Positions 10,142 through 18,989 of a stretch of 64,000 nt of DNA are shown piece after piece. The stretch lies in the NCBI RefSeq assembly GCF_001186155.3, contig NZ_CP016540.2, forward strand, positions 682,001 to 746,000, given 5' to 3'. The DNA comes from Planococcus versutus. GTDB taxonomy: Bacteria; Bacillota; Bacilli; Bacillales_A; Planococcaceae. The translations under genes were made by a program, and so were the position numbers. Every line of letters begins with the position of its first letter. The first letter of the stretch is position 1. The notes below the pieces were generated by a model that was not told the DNA's origin, did not search any database, and worked only from the letters and a program-made list of their open reading frames with translations.

Positions 10142-10960
10142 TTGAAGGTTTTTATATCTGCAGATATTGAAGGGGTTTCTGGTGTTGTTCACGGAGAACA
10201 TACGATGCGGGAAGGAAGAGAACATGATTATGCACGAATGTTAATGACAAAAGAAGTGAATGCTTGTGTACTCGGAGCCGTGGAGGCAGGTGCAGATAGG
10301 ATTGTTGTAAATGACTCTCATGGAACAATGCGCAATATTTACCATGAACAATTACATAAAAAAGCGGAATTGATTTTAGGAACGCCCAAGAAGCTCGCAA
10401 TGATGGAGGGCATCAGTAGCGATTTCGACGCAGCCTTATTTGTTGGCTACCATACAAAAATGGGGTCAGAAGGAATCTTAAACCACACATTTAACGGAAA
10501 AGTGATTAGATCAATTGAATTGAATGGGATAGAGCTTGGAGAATTTGGATTGAATGCTTTGGTTGCCGGACATTTTAATGTGCCTGTTGTTTTTGTATCC
10601 GGATGTAATTTAGTGGCAGAAGAAGCAACGGCGTTAGTTCCCTCTATCCACCAAGCGATTGTAAAGCAAACAGTTAATCGAACGACTGCATTAAATACAC
10701 ATCCTGTTTTGGCAAGAGAGCTCATAAAAGAAAATACAAAAACTGCATTAGCAGCTCGTAGTGAAATTAGTCCTTACCGAATTAAACCACCTTACATAGT
10801 GAAAATGACTTTTTTAAACACGGGACAAGCAGACGCAGTTGACATATTGCCCTACGTAAAAAAGGGGGGTCCGCTAGAAATATCATTTATTTGTACAGAT
10901 ATATTAGAGTGCTATCAATTAATTCGAAGTTCAATTATGATTGCGGGTTCTATCTCTTGA
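10142..10960 (+). CDS. dppA: D-aminopeptidase DppA (peptidase family M55)
   Basis: A 272-residue zinc aminopeptidase that removes N-terminal D-amino acids, typically D-Ala from D-Ala-D-Ala or D-Ala-Gly-Gly. The family metal ligands are in the expected places: Asp8 and Glu10 in SADIEGVSG, His60 in VNDSHG, His104 in GYHTKMG, plus a Glu near residue 134. His115 in NHTF matches the proposed catalytic residue of the B. subtilis enzyme. The start is TTG at 10142 with AGGAGGA upstream. As in the B. subtilis dpp operon it sits with a peptide transporter, which points to use of D-residue peptides such as cell-wall fragments. A 156-bp gap separates it from the regulator. Confidence 0.93.
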   Translation: MKVFISADIEGVSGVVHGEHTMREGREHDYARMLMTKEVNACVLGAVEAGADRIVVNDSHGTMRNIYHEQLHKKAELILGTPKKLAMMEGISSDFDAALFVGYHTKMGSEGILNHTFNGKVIRSIELNGIELGEFGLNALVAGHFNVPVVFVSGCNLVAEEATALVPSIHQAIVKQTVNRTTALNTHPVLARELIKENTKTALAARSEISPYRIKPPYIVKMTFLNTGQADAVDILPYVKKGGPLEISFICTDILECYQLIRSSIMIAGSIS

Positions 10961-11012
10961 TCGTTTTGTGCTCTTATAGAAGAAATACGAGACATTAACT
11001 ATCATTCAAAAG

Positions 11013-11054
11013 AAAACCGCGATGTGGATTTTAAATCCATATCGCGGTTTTTCT
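11013..11054. terminator. Terminator shared by dppA and the converging rsbR-like gene
   Basis: A long stem, AAAACCGCGATGTGGATTT pairing with AAATCCATATCGCGGTTTT, with only one or two mismatches and T/A tracts on both sides. It lies between two convergent genes and can work in both directions. Confidence 0.85.
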
Positions 11055-11060
11055 ATAAGA

Positions 11061-11885
11061 TCAAACGACCAAATGCTCGTTAAGCGCTTGCTGTAAAGTT
11101 CCAAATGTTTTCGTCTTTGGATCAAATAACAAACCAAAAGCGACCATTTTACGCACAACGTCTGCACGTAATCCCGTAATGATGGATTTGCAGCCCATCA
11201 TCGTCGAACTGTCGATAATTTTCATAATGTGAAAAATCACTTCAGGTTCCATGTCGACGATTCCGGACAAGTCCAAAATCAATGTTTGAATGCGAGATAC
11301 ACTGACTTCGGTTAAAACTTTTTCTTCGATAATAGATGCGCGGAAAGCATCGATTGAACCGATCAATGGCAAGATGGACACTGAGGAATTGATTGGAATG
11401 ATGGGGACAGACAAGTTTTCAACGAGTTCTCTGTTTGCCAAAATCAATGAATCTTTATAAGTTGAATAGCTAATGAAAAACGTATTCAAAAATGTATCGA
11501 CACGTGTATTGATCCATTTTTCCATAGCAAAAAAGTCGACTGCGTTTTCGTCGTCGGCCAACTGATTGTATCGCTCGAGAAACGTCCAAAGTGTGCGGCG
11601 AATCGCTTGGATCCATTCGAGTTTAAATGACAACTCAATCGAATGTGTAGCCCAAGCAATGGCTTCTTGTTCAGCAAATAGTTTCAGTTTTTCTTCATGA
11701 CCTTCAATGATATACCCCACAACTGTATGGGCATTGGTTACAAGGTCGATGTTGCCAATGGTTAAAATCTCAGTGATTTTATCTTTTACGGTGACAGCTT
11801 CGTCCAGTAATTTATCTTGGAACGCTTCTCGGTGTTGTTGAAAAAACGCATTAATTTCTTCTGAATGTTGAACAGCTTCAGTCAT
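11061..11885 (-). CDS. RsbR-type stressosome protein (STAS domain)
   Basis: A 274-residue protein with the RsbR-paralogue layout: a helical N-terminal half (about 1-150) of the kind that forms the sensory turret of the stressosome, then a C-terminal STAS domain. The junction reads LSVPIIPINSSVSILPLIGSIDAFRA, very typical of RsbR proteins; the STAS part contains LILDLSGIVDMEPEV and CKSIITGLRADV. By family it would join the RsbS/RsbT complex that feeds the sigma-B stress response. No rsbS, rsbT or sigB neighbours are visible, as is usual for stand-alone paralogues. The ATG follows AAAGGAGA. Confidence 0.85.
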   Translation of the reverse strand: MTEAVQHSEEINAFFQQHREAFQDKLLDEAVTVKDKITEILTIGNIDLVTNAHTVVGYIIEGHEEKLKLFAEQEAIAWATHSIELSFKLEWIQAIRRTLWTFLERYNQLADDENAVDFFAMEKWINTRVDTFLNTFFISYSTYKDSLILANRELVENLSVPIIPINSSVSILPLIGSIDAFRASIIEEKVLTEVSVSRIQTLILDLSGIVDMEPEVIFHIMKIIDSSTMMGCKSIITGLRADVVRKMVAFGLLFDPKTKTFGTLQQALNEHLVV

Positions 11886-12533
11886 GAGATTTTCTCCTTT
11901 ATCTTTGAATCTATTAAGATCAAACTAGTTTTTTAAGTTAAGTATAGCATCAACAGAATGCCTTTTGTATAGCGGTTTAGAGAGGATAGAGAATTTACTT
12001 CTGTATACAAAAATAAAGCAAGAATTTCCATGTTACTGATATGATTAACAATATAATTGGTAAGTTAATAACCTATTGAAAGAAATCACACACCCTATAA
12101 TAAGTCATCGATAGCAGAAGAAAAGAAGTCAAACAAGCCAAGTGGAAATCACATATGAAGTAACTGAAGACGCGTATATTGAGTTTAATTTATTTATAAA
12201 ATAGCGGATTCTCTGCTTTTATTGTGCCGAAAAACAGTTTGAGTAAAGTGGATAAAGTTCCCCAGTTTTTATTAGATTAAATCAATAATCAGCATCAAGT
12301 AGATTAACTAACCATCTTTGAAAGTATTTCAAACGTGAAGATTATTTTTACTTAAAAACTATTTCGTAGGCCGAATTAAATGGGTACTCATATCTATAAA
12401 AAAATGAATAAAACAGTATAAAGTATTTCTATTCAGTACTTAAGAACTGAATATTCAGAATACATTTACTATTAGTGTTCCCTCTGGTATGCTCTTTTTG
12501 GAATAGGTTTTATACATAAAAGGGAGTGGATGT

Positions 12534-13733
12534 GTGTTGACGAAAAAGTGGATGAGTACAGTCGGAGCGTTGAGTTTATGTGCAGCATTGGCAATGCCAG
12601 CTTATGCGGTAGAAACCGAATCAAAACCAGCAGAACATCATCATGATAATAGCATTTCTGGATTTATTGACCATCAAGAACTACAAAAGAGTTTGAAAAA
12701 AATTGAAGCAACAAGTAAAGGTGTTGTCCAAGTAGATGTGGTTGGACAATCTCATAAAGGATTAGATATTTATACGGCAAGAGTTGGAACAGGAGACAAA
12801 GTGCTTCTTGTTCAAAGTGAAATCCATGGAAATGAAAAAACAGGAACGGTTGCCATTCTTAGTTTGTTGAAATCTTTATCAAATAACTCAAAACAAGCAA
12901 AAAAAATCAGAGAAGAAGTGACAATTGTCTTTATGCCAATGATGAATCCGGATGCTTCTGAAGGAGATAAACGTCGAAACAGCTTAACATGGAGTGAAGT
13001 TGTGGAAGATTATCCTCAATTAAATGACGTAGCTCCATCATGGAACTATTTAGATCGAGGCATTAGTCAAAGTTACGATTATGGTGCAAATCCTGGATTT
13101 GATGTGAATCGTGATTTTAATCCAGATTTAAATTATGTACCTGAAGAACAAGACTTCCCGGGAGCTTCAAATAAACCAGGATGGTTCATTACACCAGAAG
13201 CTCAAACTTCTCGTGATGTATACAAATCTTTGCAAGATGAGTTCGGCAATGTTGATGTTTTTGTTGATTTGCATCATCAAGGTCTTTATTATGTTGGCGG
13301 CACAGCGGATCCTGTCACTTTGTCATTGTCAGCTCAATTTGTTCCAAGTCCTTCTTCTCCAGAAGGGTCTAAGTATGCAGAATACGCGGATAAGTACAAT
13401 TACGATTTCTCAAGACAGTTGAACTTAGCTGCATACAATGAGCTTCAATCATATGGGAATTCGAAATTTACAAATATCTCACTTTATTCACAAGGGCTTG
13501 ATCTTCCGGGAACAGCGCTTGGTAGTTATGCATTAAATGGTAGTGGAACAGTATTGTTTGAAGTAAGAGGACAAACGCAAATGATGGGGCAGAAAGAAAA
13601 AGGACAATTGGTTAAATCAGTTGAACGCGGACTTTCTGGAATTATTGAAGGTGTCGCTGATGGATCAGTCGAGCAATTAGATCCAGAAGCCTACGAAGAC
13701 ATTCCATTAACTTCTTATAGTCCATCGTTTTAA
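12534..13733 (+). CDS. Secreted M14 zinc carboxypeptidase
   Basis: A 399-residue extracellular metallopeptidase. A signal peptide (MLTKKW, hydrophobic core, MPAYAVE cleavage region) is followed by a His-rich linker (EHHHD). Zinc ligands are seen in SEIHGNEKTG (HxxE) and in VDLHHQG, and the catalytic Glu is in VLFEVRGQ near residue 350. It starts at GTG 12534 after AGGGAGTGG; the adjacent TTG codon is a possible alternative. It probably releases C-terminal residues from peptides outside the cell, giving food for the peptide importers in this window. The 648-bp gap before it (11886-12533) is AT-rich and shows no gene. Confidence 0.85.
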   Translation: MLTKKWMSTVGALSLCAALAMPAYAVETESKPAEHHHDNSISGFIDHQELQKSLKKIEATSKGVVQVDVVGQSHKGLDIYTARVGTGDKVLLVQSEIHGNEKTGTVAILSLLKSLSNNSKQAKKIREEVTIVFMPMMNPDASEGDKRRNSLTWSEVVEDYPQLNDVAPSWNYLDRGISQSYDYGANPGFDVNRDFNPDLNYVPEEQDFPGASNKPGWFITPEAQTSRDVYKSLQDEFGNVDVFVDLHHQGLYYVGGTADPVTLSLSAQFVPSPSSPEGSKYAEYADKYNYDFSRQLNLAAYNELQSYGNSKFTNISLYSQGLDLPGTALGSYALNGSGTVLFEVRGQTQMMGQKEKGQLVKSVERGLSGIIEGVADGSVEQLDPEAYEDIPLTSYSPSF

Positions 13734-13764
13734 TCGAGCAACGCTTATGTGAATACAACATCAG

Positions 13765-13806
13765 AAACCGCAACTTGGAATTCTAAATCCAAGTTGCGGT
13801 TTTTCT
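13765..13806 (+). terminator. Intrinsic terminator after the M14 peptidase gene
   Basis: The stem AAACCGCAACTTGGA with TCCAAGTTGCGGTTT encloses a short AT loop and is followed by T5. The sequence is strikingly like the terminators at 11013 and 23011. Confidence 0.85.
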
Positions 13807-13885
13807 ATATGATGAAAACGTGTTTAACAGTACTAATTGACAGGAATAGTAAGAGTAGATCATTTGAAAAGGATGGAGAGTCAAG

Positions 13886-14449
13886 ATGGACATTTATACA
13901 ATTGGTCATTCGAGCCACTCGAAAGAATTTTTTGAAAAGATGTTAAAAGACAATTCGGTTGAAGTGTTAGCAGACGTGCGAGCATTTCCAGGCAGTCGCA
14001 AATGGCCGCAATTTTCGAAAGATATTTTCCCGGAATGGTTAGAGGCAGATAATATCCACTACCAGCATTTTCCGAAACTTGGAGGGCGTCGACGCAAATC
14101 GAAAGAAATTGAAGTAGAAGTAAACGCAGGATGGAACAATCAGTCGTTTCATAACTACGCCGACTATACCTTGACTGCTGAATTCAAAGAAGGCATAGAA
14201 GAGCTACTAGCGATTGCTAGCGAAAAGCGCGTGGCTTATTGCTGTTCGGAGCGGCATCCTTCACGTTGTCATCGTTTTTTAATCAGTAATTGGCTTGTTG
14301 CAAATGGTCATAAAGTTTTTCACATTATTGATGGAAAAGACGAAAGTATTGATATAATTGAGCATGAAATTGCCATGTGGGGAGCTCCAGCTGAACTGAA
14401 AAAAGAAGATAACGTAGAAGTTGTTTATCCAGAAGAACAAGAACGTTAA
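13886..14449 (+). CDS. DUF488 domain protein
   Basis: A 187-residue protein of the DUF488 family, whose function is unknown. The family marks are the opening YTIGHSSHS, the VLADVRAFPGSRKWPQFS segment, the YQHFPKLGGRR segment, and the CCSERHPSRCHR segment at about residues 118-130 that resembles a Cys/His metal or redox site. The ATG is preceded by GGATGGAGAG. It is a single-gene unit with a terminator on each side. Confidence 0.88.
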   Translation: MDIYTIGHSSHSKEFFEKMLKDNSVEVLADVRAFPGSRKWPQFSKDIFPEWLEADNIHYQHFPKLGGRRRKSKEIEVEVNAGWNNQSFHNYADYTLTAEFKEGIEELLAIASEKRVAYCCSERHPSRCHRFLISNWLVANGHKVFHIIDGKDESIDIIEHEIAMWGAPAELKKEDNVEVVYPEEQER

Positions 14450-14466
14450 TGGTATGGAATTACGCA

Positions 14467-14506
14467 AAAAGCAACACAAACCAGTTGGTTTGTGTTGCTT
14501 TTTTAT
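14467..14506. terminator. Bidirectional terminator between convergent genes
   Basis: The stem AAAGCAACACAAACCA with TGGTTTGTGTTGCTTT has a 4-base loop and is flanked by A and T tracts. It serves both the DUF488 gene on the plus strand and the GltB-like gene on the minus strand. Confidence 0.85.
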
Positions 14507-14512
14507 CGTAAG

Positions 14513-16138
14513 TTATTTTTTAACTGTTAAATTTTCAACGTCTTTTTCTTTCTTTTCTTCTTGCTCAATTTTATGAATCATACTGCCAACAGAAGAAATA
14601 CGACCTTGAATGTCTTTATGAGTTAAGTGTTTTCTCTCGAGCATTGTCGGAGACTCAACACCTGCAGCTGCGGCAATGTTGAACAATCCGGCACGCAAAG
14701 ACATGACATAATTGGCAACACGGTACATTTTCTCACCAACTACTAAGCCGTCTTGTAAGTCAGGATCGGTTGTAGCAACACCGACTGGACAAGTATTCGT
14801 ATGGCACACTTCTGCCATGATGCAGCCGACACTAATCATAAATCCTCGAGCGATATTAACGAGATCTGCACCCATTGAAAGCGCAATGGCGATTTTATCC
14901 GGTGTAATTAGTTTCCCGGAAGCAATTAGCTTCACACGATCGCGGACTTCGTATTGACGAAGCAATTCATCGACAATCGGCAATGCTGTCATAATAGGTA
15001 AACCGACTGAATCTGACAATTCTTGATAAGTTGCACCGGTTCCGCCTTCACCTCCATCGATTGTGATGAAATCAGGGCCTTTGCCGCTTTCTTTCATAAT
15101 TTGAACCATTTCTTCGAGACCTTCGACATCACCGACGACAATTTTCATGCCAACTGGCTTGCCGCCAACTTCACGCAGCTCTTCAATAAAGTCAAACAGT
15201 TTATCAAATGAATCGTATTCCGTAAAACGGTTAGGACTATTAACGGTTTTTCCCGGTTCAATCAAACGAATCCGTGCAATTTCTTCGGTTACTTTATTGC
15301 CTTCTAAATGGCCGCCGCGTGTTTTAGCACCTTGAGCCAATTTGATTTCGAAAGCTTTGACTTGTTCCATTTCGGATTTTTCTTTGAACGCTTCCCAAGA
15401 AAATTCGCCACCGGCAGTCCGTACGCCAAACAAGCCAGGTCCGATTTGCATGATTAAATCTGCGCCACCCGCTAAGTGATGATCAGAAATGCCACCTTCA
15501 CCAGTATTCATCCATGTGCCACCTGCAACGCCAAGTCCTTTTGATAAAGCGGTGATGGCATTTTCTCCTAAAGCGCCATAGCTCATCGCGGACATGCCCA
15601 CTTGTCCTTTTATTCGGAATGGCTCACGACAATAGCCCTCACCTAGAACAACTGCATCTTCGTCGCGAAGATAGTATGGATCAGTAAGAACTTCTTCTCG
15701 GTGTTCTTTTCGCGACATCAAGCCTTCGTTGTCAACGACATATTTGACTGTTTTTACTTTTTCACTGTTATCCACTTTTAGTTCAGTTCGTAATTTAGGA
15801 AATAACGAATTGCGGATGTAAAAACCGTCTTCTGCAAAATTACGATTAGATCCAAACCCAATCAGGCGTTCATTGTATTTTCCAGCTTTGACGATATTTT
15901 GGTATTGGATACGTGAAAAAGGTAATCCTTCGTTGTCTCCAGAAAATAAATACTGGCGAAGCTCAGGTCCGATGTGTTCAGTCATGTAACGAACTCTTCC
16001 TAGTAACGGAAAATTGCGGAGTATCGCATGCTGTTTTTGGTGATTGTCTTTTTGGTAAATGTATGCAATATACGCAAGTGGAGCTGCTACAGTAGATCCT
16101 AGAATTGCGGATGGTAAGTATTTTGTTATTTTTCCCAT
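14513..16138 (-). CDS. Membrane-anchored FMN-binding glutamate-synthase-like protein (GltB central domain family)
   Basis: A 541-residue protein carrying the glutamate synthase FMN/Fe-S domain without the amidotransferase domain, as in B. subtilis YerD. An N-terminal hydrophobic helix (about residues 8-27) suggests a membrane anchor. Family blocks are MSAMSYGALGENAI, NTGEGGISDHH, KLAQGAKTRGGHL, FITIDGGEGGTGATY, LIASGKLITPDKIA, and the cysteine cluster CIMAEVCHTNTCPVGVAT that would ligate an Fe-S centre. The ATG at 16138 is spaced correctly from AAAGGTGG; an in-frame GTG at 16147 lies inside that site. The reaction is unknown; a stand-alone glutamate synthase role is doubtful. Confidence 0.85.
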   Translation of the reverse strand: MGKITKYLPSAILGSTVAAPLAYIAYIYQKDNHQKQHAILRNFPLLGRVRYMTEHIGPELRQYLFSGDNEGLPFSRIQYQNIVKAGKYNERLIGFGSNRNFAEDGFYIRNSLFPKLRTELKVDNSEKVKTVKYVVDNEGLMSRKEHREEVLTDPYYLRDEDAVVLGEGYCREPFRIKGQVGMSAMSYGALGENAITALSKGLGVAGGTWMNTGEGGISDHHLAGGADLIMQIGPGLFGVRTAGGEFSWEAFKEKSEMEQVKAFEIKLAQGAKTRGGHLEGNKVTEEIARIRLIEPGKTVNSPNRFTEYDSFDKLFDFIEELREVGGKPVGMKIVVGDVEGLEEMVQIMKESGKGPDFITIDGGEGGTGATYQELSDSVGLPIMTALPIVDELLRQYEVRDRVKLIASGKLITPDKIAIALSMGADLVNIARGFMISVGCIMAEVCHTNTCPVGVATTDPDLQDGLVVGEKMYRVANYVMSLRAGLFNIAAAAGVESPTMLERKHLTHKDIQGRISSVGSMIHKIEQEEKKEKDVENLTVKK

Positions 16139-16166
16139 AAAATCCACCTTTTTAATTTTATTATTT

Positions 16167-16790
16167 TTATATGTTTTTCAATGCTTTTTTAATTGGAGTC
16201 GTTCCAGATACAACTTTAAAGGTCTTATTGTATGTGGCTTTGTTGGCAAGTGATTCCACTAAAACAGCCGCCACGTCTTCAAACGCAATTTCTTTGCCTT
16301 TTTCACCATTGGAAGAAACGATATTAATCGTATTTTGACCTGGTTTGTGAACACCGCGACTCGAGTGGATAACCGTATACGTGAAACCATCTAGCTTGAT
16401 CAGTTGTTCTGGAATTTTTTTGCCGCCGGTTTCTTGTGATTCTGCTGATTCGTCCACGCGAGCTGGGCTCAAGTAAATCACACGTTCAATTTGTTGTTCG
16501 CGTGCTTTTGCCATAGCATGTGCGACTGCGTCTTTATCCACCAACACGTTTTTGTTTTCGCCTGCTGTCGGATTCGCACCAGCTATGTAAATTATCGCTT
16601 CGCATCCTTCCATGACTTCGACAAAGCGATTGTCTTTGGCTACGCTTACATGAATAGCACCAATCATTCGCAGTTCTTCTGCTCGATTTTCCGTTTCTGC
16701 AATCGTGAATGCTTCGTGGTTTTCAGCAGCTAATCTCTTTAAGACATATTCACCAACATCGCCGCCTCCGCCAAATACAAATACTTTCAT
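16167..16790 (-). CDS. NAD(P)-binding atypical SDR protein
   Basis: A 207-residue Rossmann-fold protein of the NAD(P)H-binding/atypical SDR type. The dinucleotide site is FVFGGGGDVGEYVLKRL at the N-terminus, followed by TRAEELR-like contact residues (ENRAEELRMIGA), the IIYIAGANP segment, and VIYLSPARVD where classical SDRs carry the catalytic Ser. The Tyr-x-x-x-Lys pair is not in its usual form, so it may be a sensor or isomerase-like protein. It lies upstream of the GltB-like gene on the same strand with a 29-bp gap, so they are probably co-transcribed. Confidence 0.75.
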   Translation of the reverse strand: MKVFVFGGGGDVGEYVLKRLAAENHEAFTIAETENRAEELRMIGAIHVSVAKDNRFVEVMEGCEAIIYIAGANPTAGENKNVLVDKDAVAHAMAKAREQQIERVIYLSPARVDESAESQETGGKKIPEQLIKLDGFTYTVIHSSRGVHKPGQNTINIVSSNGEKGKEIAFEDVAAVLVESLANKATYNKTFKVVSGTTPIKKALKNI

Positions 16791-16904
16791 CCAATCCCTC
16801 CTTTAAAAGTTTCTTTACTAGGCTTTTCCCTAGCTTTCTACTAGTAAAACAATTTAATAGGAAAGAACAGATTTTATTCGAATCATGCTTTTGGCTACAC
16901 CACG

Positions 16905-16943
16905 ATCAATGGCAGGAACCTTTGTTTGGTCCCTGCCATTGAT
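16905..16943. repeat. Inverted repeat between the anti-sigma-like gene and the NAD(P)-binding gene
   Basis: A perfect 12-bp inverted repeat, ATCAATGGCAGG and its complement, around 15 bases. It sits just after the stop of the minus-strand DUF4179 gene, but no U-tract follows in that direction; a T7 run follows about 7 bases after it on the plus strand. It may be a non-canonical terminator or an RNA end-protecting hairpin. Confidence 0.6.
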
Positions 16944-16949
16944 GTCGTA

Positions 16950-18287
16950 CTATTTTTTTGGCAACTCAATTTTAAGGTTGCTATTGATATAATTGGGATA
17001 AGAAAACAATTCAACTTTCACAGGATTGAGATAGCCAGTGTCTTCTATACCGATATCAATGATTTGCCTATCTTCATATCCACTAGATATTCCAGAATAT
17101 CGCATTTCTATAGGAGCACCGGTGGTATCTGTTATATTTCGATCAATTCCATACGTATGTTCATTTTCTGAATCTAGTTTCAAAGTCATTTCAAATCCAG
17201 TACGGCTCGACTTAGTTAACGCTAATTTGCCATCTTTCGGGCTATGGACTAACAAGTTCTGATCGGTATCGACTAAGAAATAAGCGTCTTCTTTGTCGAC
17301 TGCCTGTATTTTGTTTATTCGCAAATACAGCTGTTTCGGCTTTTCAAAATAGTTACTTTGAATATAGTAAAGCATCTCGCCGTCTTCAATATCGCCAGTA
17401 GCCGAAATTCCGTTAGATATTGAACTCCAGATTTCACCGTTATCATCTTCTAAGCGCATATCTTCAAACTGAAGTATTTTTTTAGTGTTAGCTGGATCAA
17501 ATGAAATCTTAATACCCACGCGAAGGGGATGAATTGTTACGTCTTCGATTGTGAATTTTTGTCCTTCGACTTCAACTTCTTTATTCATGTCATAAACGAC
17601 ACTCGGTTTTACATTTTCAGGAACGACAAACGGTATAGAAAAATCAAACAAATCACCGTTTAAAATAGTTTCTAGCTCGAGTGTAAATGATAAATCTTCA
17701 AAATTCATCGAGTCTTCAAACGTATATTTTAGAATATCTGTATAGATTTTTGGAGACTCTTCTTCAGGTACTGGAGAACTGTAAGAAATGCTTGCAGAAT
17801 CAAGTTCTTGTTGCTGATTTTTTAAAACGGGTGTGTTTATAATAATATCATCCATTTCTGCAGGTGATTCAATTGTATAAAAGATATCCATTCCTGATTC
17901 ATCTAAAACGACACCGTCAATCGTCATCGTCGTATGCCCAATTGTTTGAGACTCACCGATCGGTTGGTAGTAGTCATTTTCAAATATAGCAGTAAGCCCT
18001 TTGTCATCTTGTATCAATTCAACAAACGTCTCCATTCCTGGAATCGATGCTACCGCATTAGCGAAAGTAGGAGATACTCGAATTGTGGTGACTACTGTAA
18101 GCATCAACAGAGCAGCTACAGCCAGACTCCAAAAAGTTCGCTTCCGTTTGGCACGAGTTTGCATTTTGTCTCGTTTGGCTCGTTCGAGTCCCTGCATAAT
18201 TGCCGCATCAGCTTTTTCGATAGGAAGTGGGACTTGTTCCAAACGTTCTCTGAAATCATTTAATTTTGTTTCTTCTTTTTCATACAT
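16950..18287 (-). CDS. DUF4179 membrane protein, candidate anti-sigma factor
   Basis: A 445-residue single-pass membrane protein. Residues about 1-50 are cytoplasmic and charged, one transmembrane helix spans about 54-74 (FWSLAVAALLMLTVVTTI), and the remainder is extracellular. The VSPTFANAVASIPGMETFVELI segment after the helix is the DUF4179 hallmark, and the C-terminal half looks like the beta-rich domain that usually follows it. Its ATG at 18287 (RBS AAAGGAGGG) overlaps the last 8 bases of the sigma factor gene, so the pair is coupled. By analogy it restrains that sigma factor and senses envelope conditions. Confidence 0.85.
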   Translation of the reverse strand: MYEKEETKLNDFRERLEQVPLPIEKADAAIMQGLERAKRDKMQTRAKRKRTFWSLAVAALLMLTVVTTIRVSPTFANAVASIPGMETFVELIQDDKGLTAIFENDYYQPIGESQTIGHTTMTIDGVVLDESGMDIFYTIESPAEMDDIIINTPVLKNQQQELDSASISYSSPVPEEESPKIYTDILKYTFEDSMNFEDLSFTLELETILNGDLFDFSIPFVVPENVKPSVVYDMNKEVEVEGQKFTIEDVTIHPLRVGIKISFDPANTKKILQFEDMRLEDDNGEIWSSISNGISATGDIEDGEMLYYIQSNYFEKPKQLYLRINKIQAVDKEDAYFLVDTDQNLLVHSPKDGKLALTKSSRTGFEMTLKLDSENEHTYGIDRNITDTTGAPIEMRYSGISSGYEDRQIIDIGIEDTGYLNPVKVELFSYPNYINSNLKIELPKK

Positions 18288-18798
18288 GATCAATCCCTCC
18301 TTTATCTTCAAAATGCCTACGCAGCGTTCGCAGTGTTTTGTGCAAGCGTGATTTTACAGTGCCTTCAGGAATTTTCTCAATAGTCGCGATGTCTTTGATT
18401 TTGACGTCTTGAAAATATTTCATGTAAATTAATTGTTGATCAGCAGGAGACAGCATACTCAGAGCTTCTTGCAATTCAATTTGTGTCAAATCATCTGAAA
18501 CGGAAGAATCTACATATTCGCCATTCCTGACGAAACGTTTGTCTTTTTTCAATTGGTCTTGACAATAATTAATCACAATGCGAATCAGCCAAGTTTTTGC
18601 ATAGCTCGGTTCTTTTAACGTATGAATGTTCTTAAAGGCTCTGTAAGTTGTTTCTTGTAAAGCTTCGAGCGCATCATGTTCATTTTTGAGAAAAGCTAAA
18701 GCAGTCCGCAGCAAGGCTTCTTTATGCATGTGCATTAAAGCGATAAATGCGTCTTCATCGCCTTGTATCGCTTTTCGGGCGACGTTAATTTCATCCAC
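18280..18798 (-). CDS. ECF-type RNA polymerase sigma factor
   Basis: A 172-residue sigma-70 family factor of the ECF group. Region 2 contains EALQETTYRAFKNIHTLKEPSYAKTWLIRIVINYCQD, and region 4 contains LSPADQQLIYMKYFQDVKIKDIATIEKIPEGTVKSRLHKTLRTLRR, a clear helix-turn-helix. I prefer the GTG at 18798, which is 8 bases from GAGGTG; the frame is open to GTG 18807 and TTG 18804, but those overlap or crowd the ribosome site. A candidate ECF promoter lies just upstream, which suggests autoregulation. The partner is the overlapping DUF4179 gene. Confidence 0.9.
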   Translation of the reverse strand: MDEINVARKAIQGDEDAFIALMHMHKEALLRTALAFLKNEHDALEALQETTYRAFKNIHTLKEPSYAKTWLIRIVINYCQDQLKKDKRFVRNGEYVDSSVSDDLTQIELQEALSMLSPADQQLIYMKYFQDVKIKDIATIEKIPEGTVKSRLHKTLRTLRRHFEDKGGIDHV

Positions 18799-18825
18799 AG
18801 CCAACACCTCACTTTCTTGTTATGT

Positions 18826-18854
18826 ATTAGACATAGCAGTACCGAAAAAGTTCA
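18826..18854 (-). promoter_or_regulatory. Candidate ECF autoregulatory promoter of the sigma factor operon
   Basis: On the minus strand the sequence reads TGAACTTTTTC, then about 8 bases, then TATGTCTAAT. A TGAAC -35 and a GTC-containing -10 at this spacing resemble ECF sigma promoters of bacilli. It ends about 28 bases upstream of the favoured start codon. The assignment is from pattern only. Confidence 0.5.
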
Positions 18855-18989
18855 TGGAAAATAAAATTATTTATTAGTTTAAAATTTTGGTTTAGATTGG
18901 TGCAAATAAGCGATAAGTAAACGTGAAAACATCATAATTCAGGCTCTTTTACCCAAACTACGATGTTGATAGATAGCAATAGACTTGAG

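Noticed and set aside
9999..10145. 48-codon basic open frame between the regulator and dppA, its stop overlapping the TTG start of dppA
   Set aside because: It could be a coupling leader peptide, but it has no convincing ribosome site and the composition looks like chance in AT-rich DNA.
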